A model generated the notes under the pieces. It saw only the letters and a program-made list of their open reading frames with translations. It did no database searches and had not been told where the DNA came from. A DNA stretch of 6,965 bases from Alcaligenaceae bacterium (GTDB taxonomy: Bacteria > Pseudomonadota > Gammaproteobacteria > Burkholderiales > Burkholderiaceae): contig CANFEI010000057.1 in assembly GCA_947445495.1 (NCBI GenBank), positions 1 to 6,965 on the forward strand, in the 5' to 3' direction. The stretch's first letter is position 1. Every line of letters starts with the position of its first letter. Shown piece by piece: positions 5,538-6,965 of the stretch. A program made the position numbers and the translations under genes.

Positions 5538-6442
5538 AAAGCCTGTTGCGTCAGCACCGCTACGCTCTAGCAGTCACGTTGCGTCGATTGATCTCCCAGC
5601 CAATTTCCTCACTCACCAACCTCCTTGTCATCGCACTCGCGCTCTCACTGCCTTTGCTAGGCGCATCACTGCTGGTGTCTATCGAGCCTGTCGCACAGAA
5701 GGTATCGGTCACGCCCGAACTGACTATTTTTCTCAAAACGGATGCGGCGAGTACCGCTGCAGAGCAACTGGCGAAACGCATTCGCTCTGAACACGCGCAC
5801 CAAGTGTCCGGCGTGCGCATCATCCCTAAAGACCGTGCGCTGAAGGATCTGCGTGAAAACCCAGCCTGGGAGCAGGCACTCAAGGTTCTTCCCAACAACC
5901 CGCTTCCCGATGCCGTCGTCGTCGCATTCACCCCTGGCGAAGATCTTGCTGCGCGCGCCGACGAATTGGCCCGCGTTTGGCGGTCTTGGCCCAATGTCGA
6001 TCTCGTTCAGCTAGACAGCGCTTGGGTGCAACGCCTAGAGGCCTTGCTGCGCTTTGGCAAAGTTGGTCTGCTGCTGCTGGCACTCAGTGTCATGCTGGTC
6101 GTCCTCGCAACAGTCTTCAATACCGTACGTATGCAAGCACTTTCACAGCGCGAAGAAATTGGTGTTGCCCGACTGGTGGGCGCCACTGAAGGCTTTGTTC
6201 GCCGACCTTTTTTATATCTAGGGGCCCTGACTTGCACACTCGCTGCACTGATTAGTATCGGCGTTGCACGAGGCGCTCTCATGCCGCTCAACGATGCGCT
6301 GGCCTCCTTGGCACGCAGCTACGACGCTGAGTTCGCGCTTGCATTGCCCTCCATCCCCGTGCTTTGCCTTGCTGTCCTATCCGTCGCCTGCTTAGGCGCC
6401 CTATCGGCGCGCTGGTCCGTCGAACGAAACACCCGCTTTTAA
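5534..6442 (+). CDS. ftsX: Cell-division protein FtsX (permease-like subunit)
   Basis: This inner-membrane partner of FtsE transmits its ATPase cycle to periplasmic hydrolase activators (EnvC-type in proteobacteria) at the septum. The 302 residues show FtsX topology: a short basic cytoplasmic N-terminus, membrane segment at about 27-50, a large periplasmic domain at about 51-172 with VSVTPELTIFLKTD (57-70) and WVQRLEALLRFGK near its end, then membrane segments at about 175-197, 224-246 and 270-292. The cytoplasmic stretch QREEIGVARLVGAT (205-218) after the second segment is the most conserved FtsX/MacB-type motif. It is shorter than E. coli FtsX (about 350) because the N-terminal cytoplasmic extension is reduced, which is common outside enterics. 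It starts inside the ftsE stop (ATGA) behind a G-rich Shine-Dalgarno, and mutY follows 15 nt after its stop. Confidence 0.95.
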   Translation: MKSLLRQHRYALAVTLRRLISQPISSLTNLLVIALALSLPLLGASLLVSIEPVAQKVSVTPELTIFLKTDAASTAAEQLAKRIRSEHAHQVSGVRIIPKDRALKDLRENPAWEQALKVLPNNPLPDAVVVAFTPGEDLAARADELARVWRSWPNVDLVQLDSAWVQRLEALLRFGKVGLLLLALSVMLVVLATVFNTVRMQALSQREEIGVARLVGATEGFVRRPFLYLGALTCTLAALISIGVARGALMPLNDALASLARSYDAEFALALPSIPVLCLAVLSVACLGALSARWSVERNTRF

Positions 6443-6457
6443 TAGCCACTGCCGAAC

Positions 6458-6965
6458 ATGCGCATCGCCCCGCGACTCATAGCATGGCAGCGTGTGCACG
6501 GCCGACATGGCTTGCCGTGGCAACAGACACGCGATCCCTACCGAGTCTGGCTATCGGAAATCATGCTGCAACAAACTCAAGTGGCCGCCGTGATTGAGTA
6601 CTACGCGCGTTTCCTCAAAGCATTTCCCAATGTGAAGAAACTTGCCCAGGCTCAAACGCCCGAGGTGATGGCTCAATGGGCCGGGCTGGGTTATTACGCT
6701 CGCGCGCGCAATCTACATGCCTGCGCACAGCGCGTGGTCAGCGAATGGGGTGGAAGCTTTCCGACCACCGCTCAAGAGTTAGTGACGCTGCCAGGTATCG
6801 GTCCATCCACCGCGGCTGCAATCGCCGCGTTTTGCTTTGGTGAGCGTGCGGCGATCTTGGACGGTAATGTAAAACGCGTCTTTGCACGACATGGAGGGAT
6901 AGAAGGCGACCCAAGCATTCGGGCTGTCGAGCAACGACTTTGGGGGATGGCGCGCGAACAATTAC
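6458..6965 (+). CDS. mutY: A/G-specific adenine glycosylase MutY (partial, C-terminus off the right edge)
   Basis: This DNA-repair glycosylase removes adenine mispaired with 8-oxoguanine. The first 169 codons are present, covering most of the catalytic domain. Visible elements: LPWQQTRDPYRVWLSEIMLQ at 19-38 with catalytic E34, the mismatch-intercalating QQT motif at 38-40, GLGYYARARNLH at 76-87, the helix-hairpin-helix LPGIGPSTAAAI at 111-122, and LDGNVKR at 134-140 with catalytic D135. The FeS cluster cysteines and the NUDIX-like 8-oxoG recognition domain would lie beyond the window. The N-terminus aligns with E. coli MutY to within a few residues. The ATG is the first possible start, because an in-frame TAG stands five codons upstream (6443-6445). 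No clear Shine-Dalgarno is seen, so translation may depend on coupling to ftsX, whose stop is 15 nt upstream. Endonuclease III is excluded by the WLSEIMLQQTQV motif. Confidence 0.95.
   Translation, partial: MRIAPRLIAWQRVHGRHGLPWQQTRDPYRVWLSEIMLQQTQVAAVIEYYARFLKAFPNVKKLAQAQTPEVMAQWAGLGYYARARNLHACAQRVVSEWGGSFPTTAQELVTLPGIGPSTAAAIAAFCFGERAAILDGNVKRVFARHGGIEGDPSIRAVEQRLWGMAREQL

Overview
The window looks like the chromosome of a betaproteobacterium, most likely Burkholderiales near the Alcaligenaceae (Bordetella/Achromobacter/Advenella type). The clues are moderate GC, a Bug-family periplasmic receptor gene (a family greatly expanded in that group), an AapJQMP amino-acid importer, and an FtsEX pair followed by MutY. 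This placement is inferred from gene content and protein style, not from a database search.

Layout. The left two thirds (about 1-4563) is all on the minus strand. In transcription order it reads aapJ (periplasmic receptor), aapQ and aapM (permeases), aapP (ATPase), then the start of a Bug/TctC-type receptor gene that runs off the left edge. The right third (4794-6965) is on the plus strand: ftsE, ftsX, and a mutY gene cut by the right edge. The two blocks diverge from a 230-bp intergenic region. That region holds a good sigma70-like promoter candidate for aapJ, a weaker one for ftsE, and short inverted repeats.

How the genes work together. AapJ captures L-amino acids in the periplasm, AapQ and AapM form the inner-membrane channel, and AapP powers uptake. 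The adjacent Bug receptor may bind a related substrate, since some Bug proteins bind aspartate or glutamate, but its ligand cannot be read from the sequence. FtsE and FtsX form the divisome ABC complex that couples ATP hydrolysis to septal peptidoglycan hydrolysis. MutY is the adenine glycosylase that repairs A opposite 8-oxoG.

No novel system is evident; every protein belongs to a well-known family. The most interesting non-coding signal is a nearly fully paired 35-nt stem-loop between aapJ and aapQ. It forms best in the transcribed strand, and aapQ, just downstream, has no visible Shine-Dalgarno sequence. This fits RNA-level control of receptor-to-permease stoichiometry. A weaker stem-loop lies between aapM and aapP. 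No tRNA, rRNA, CRISPR array, insertion sequence or attachment site was seen, and no gap between genes exceeds 300 bases.
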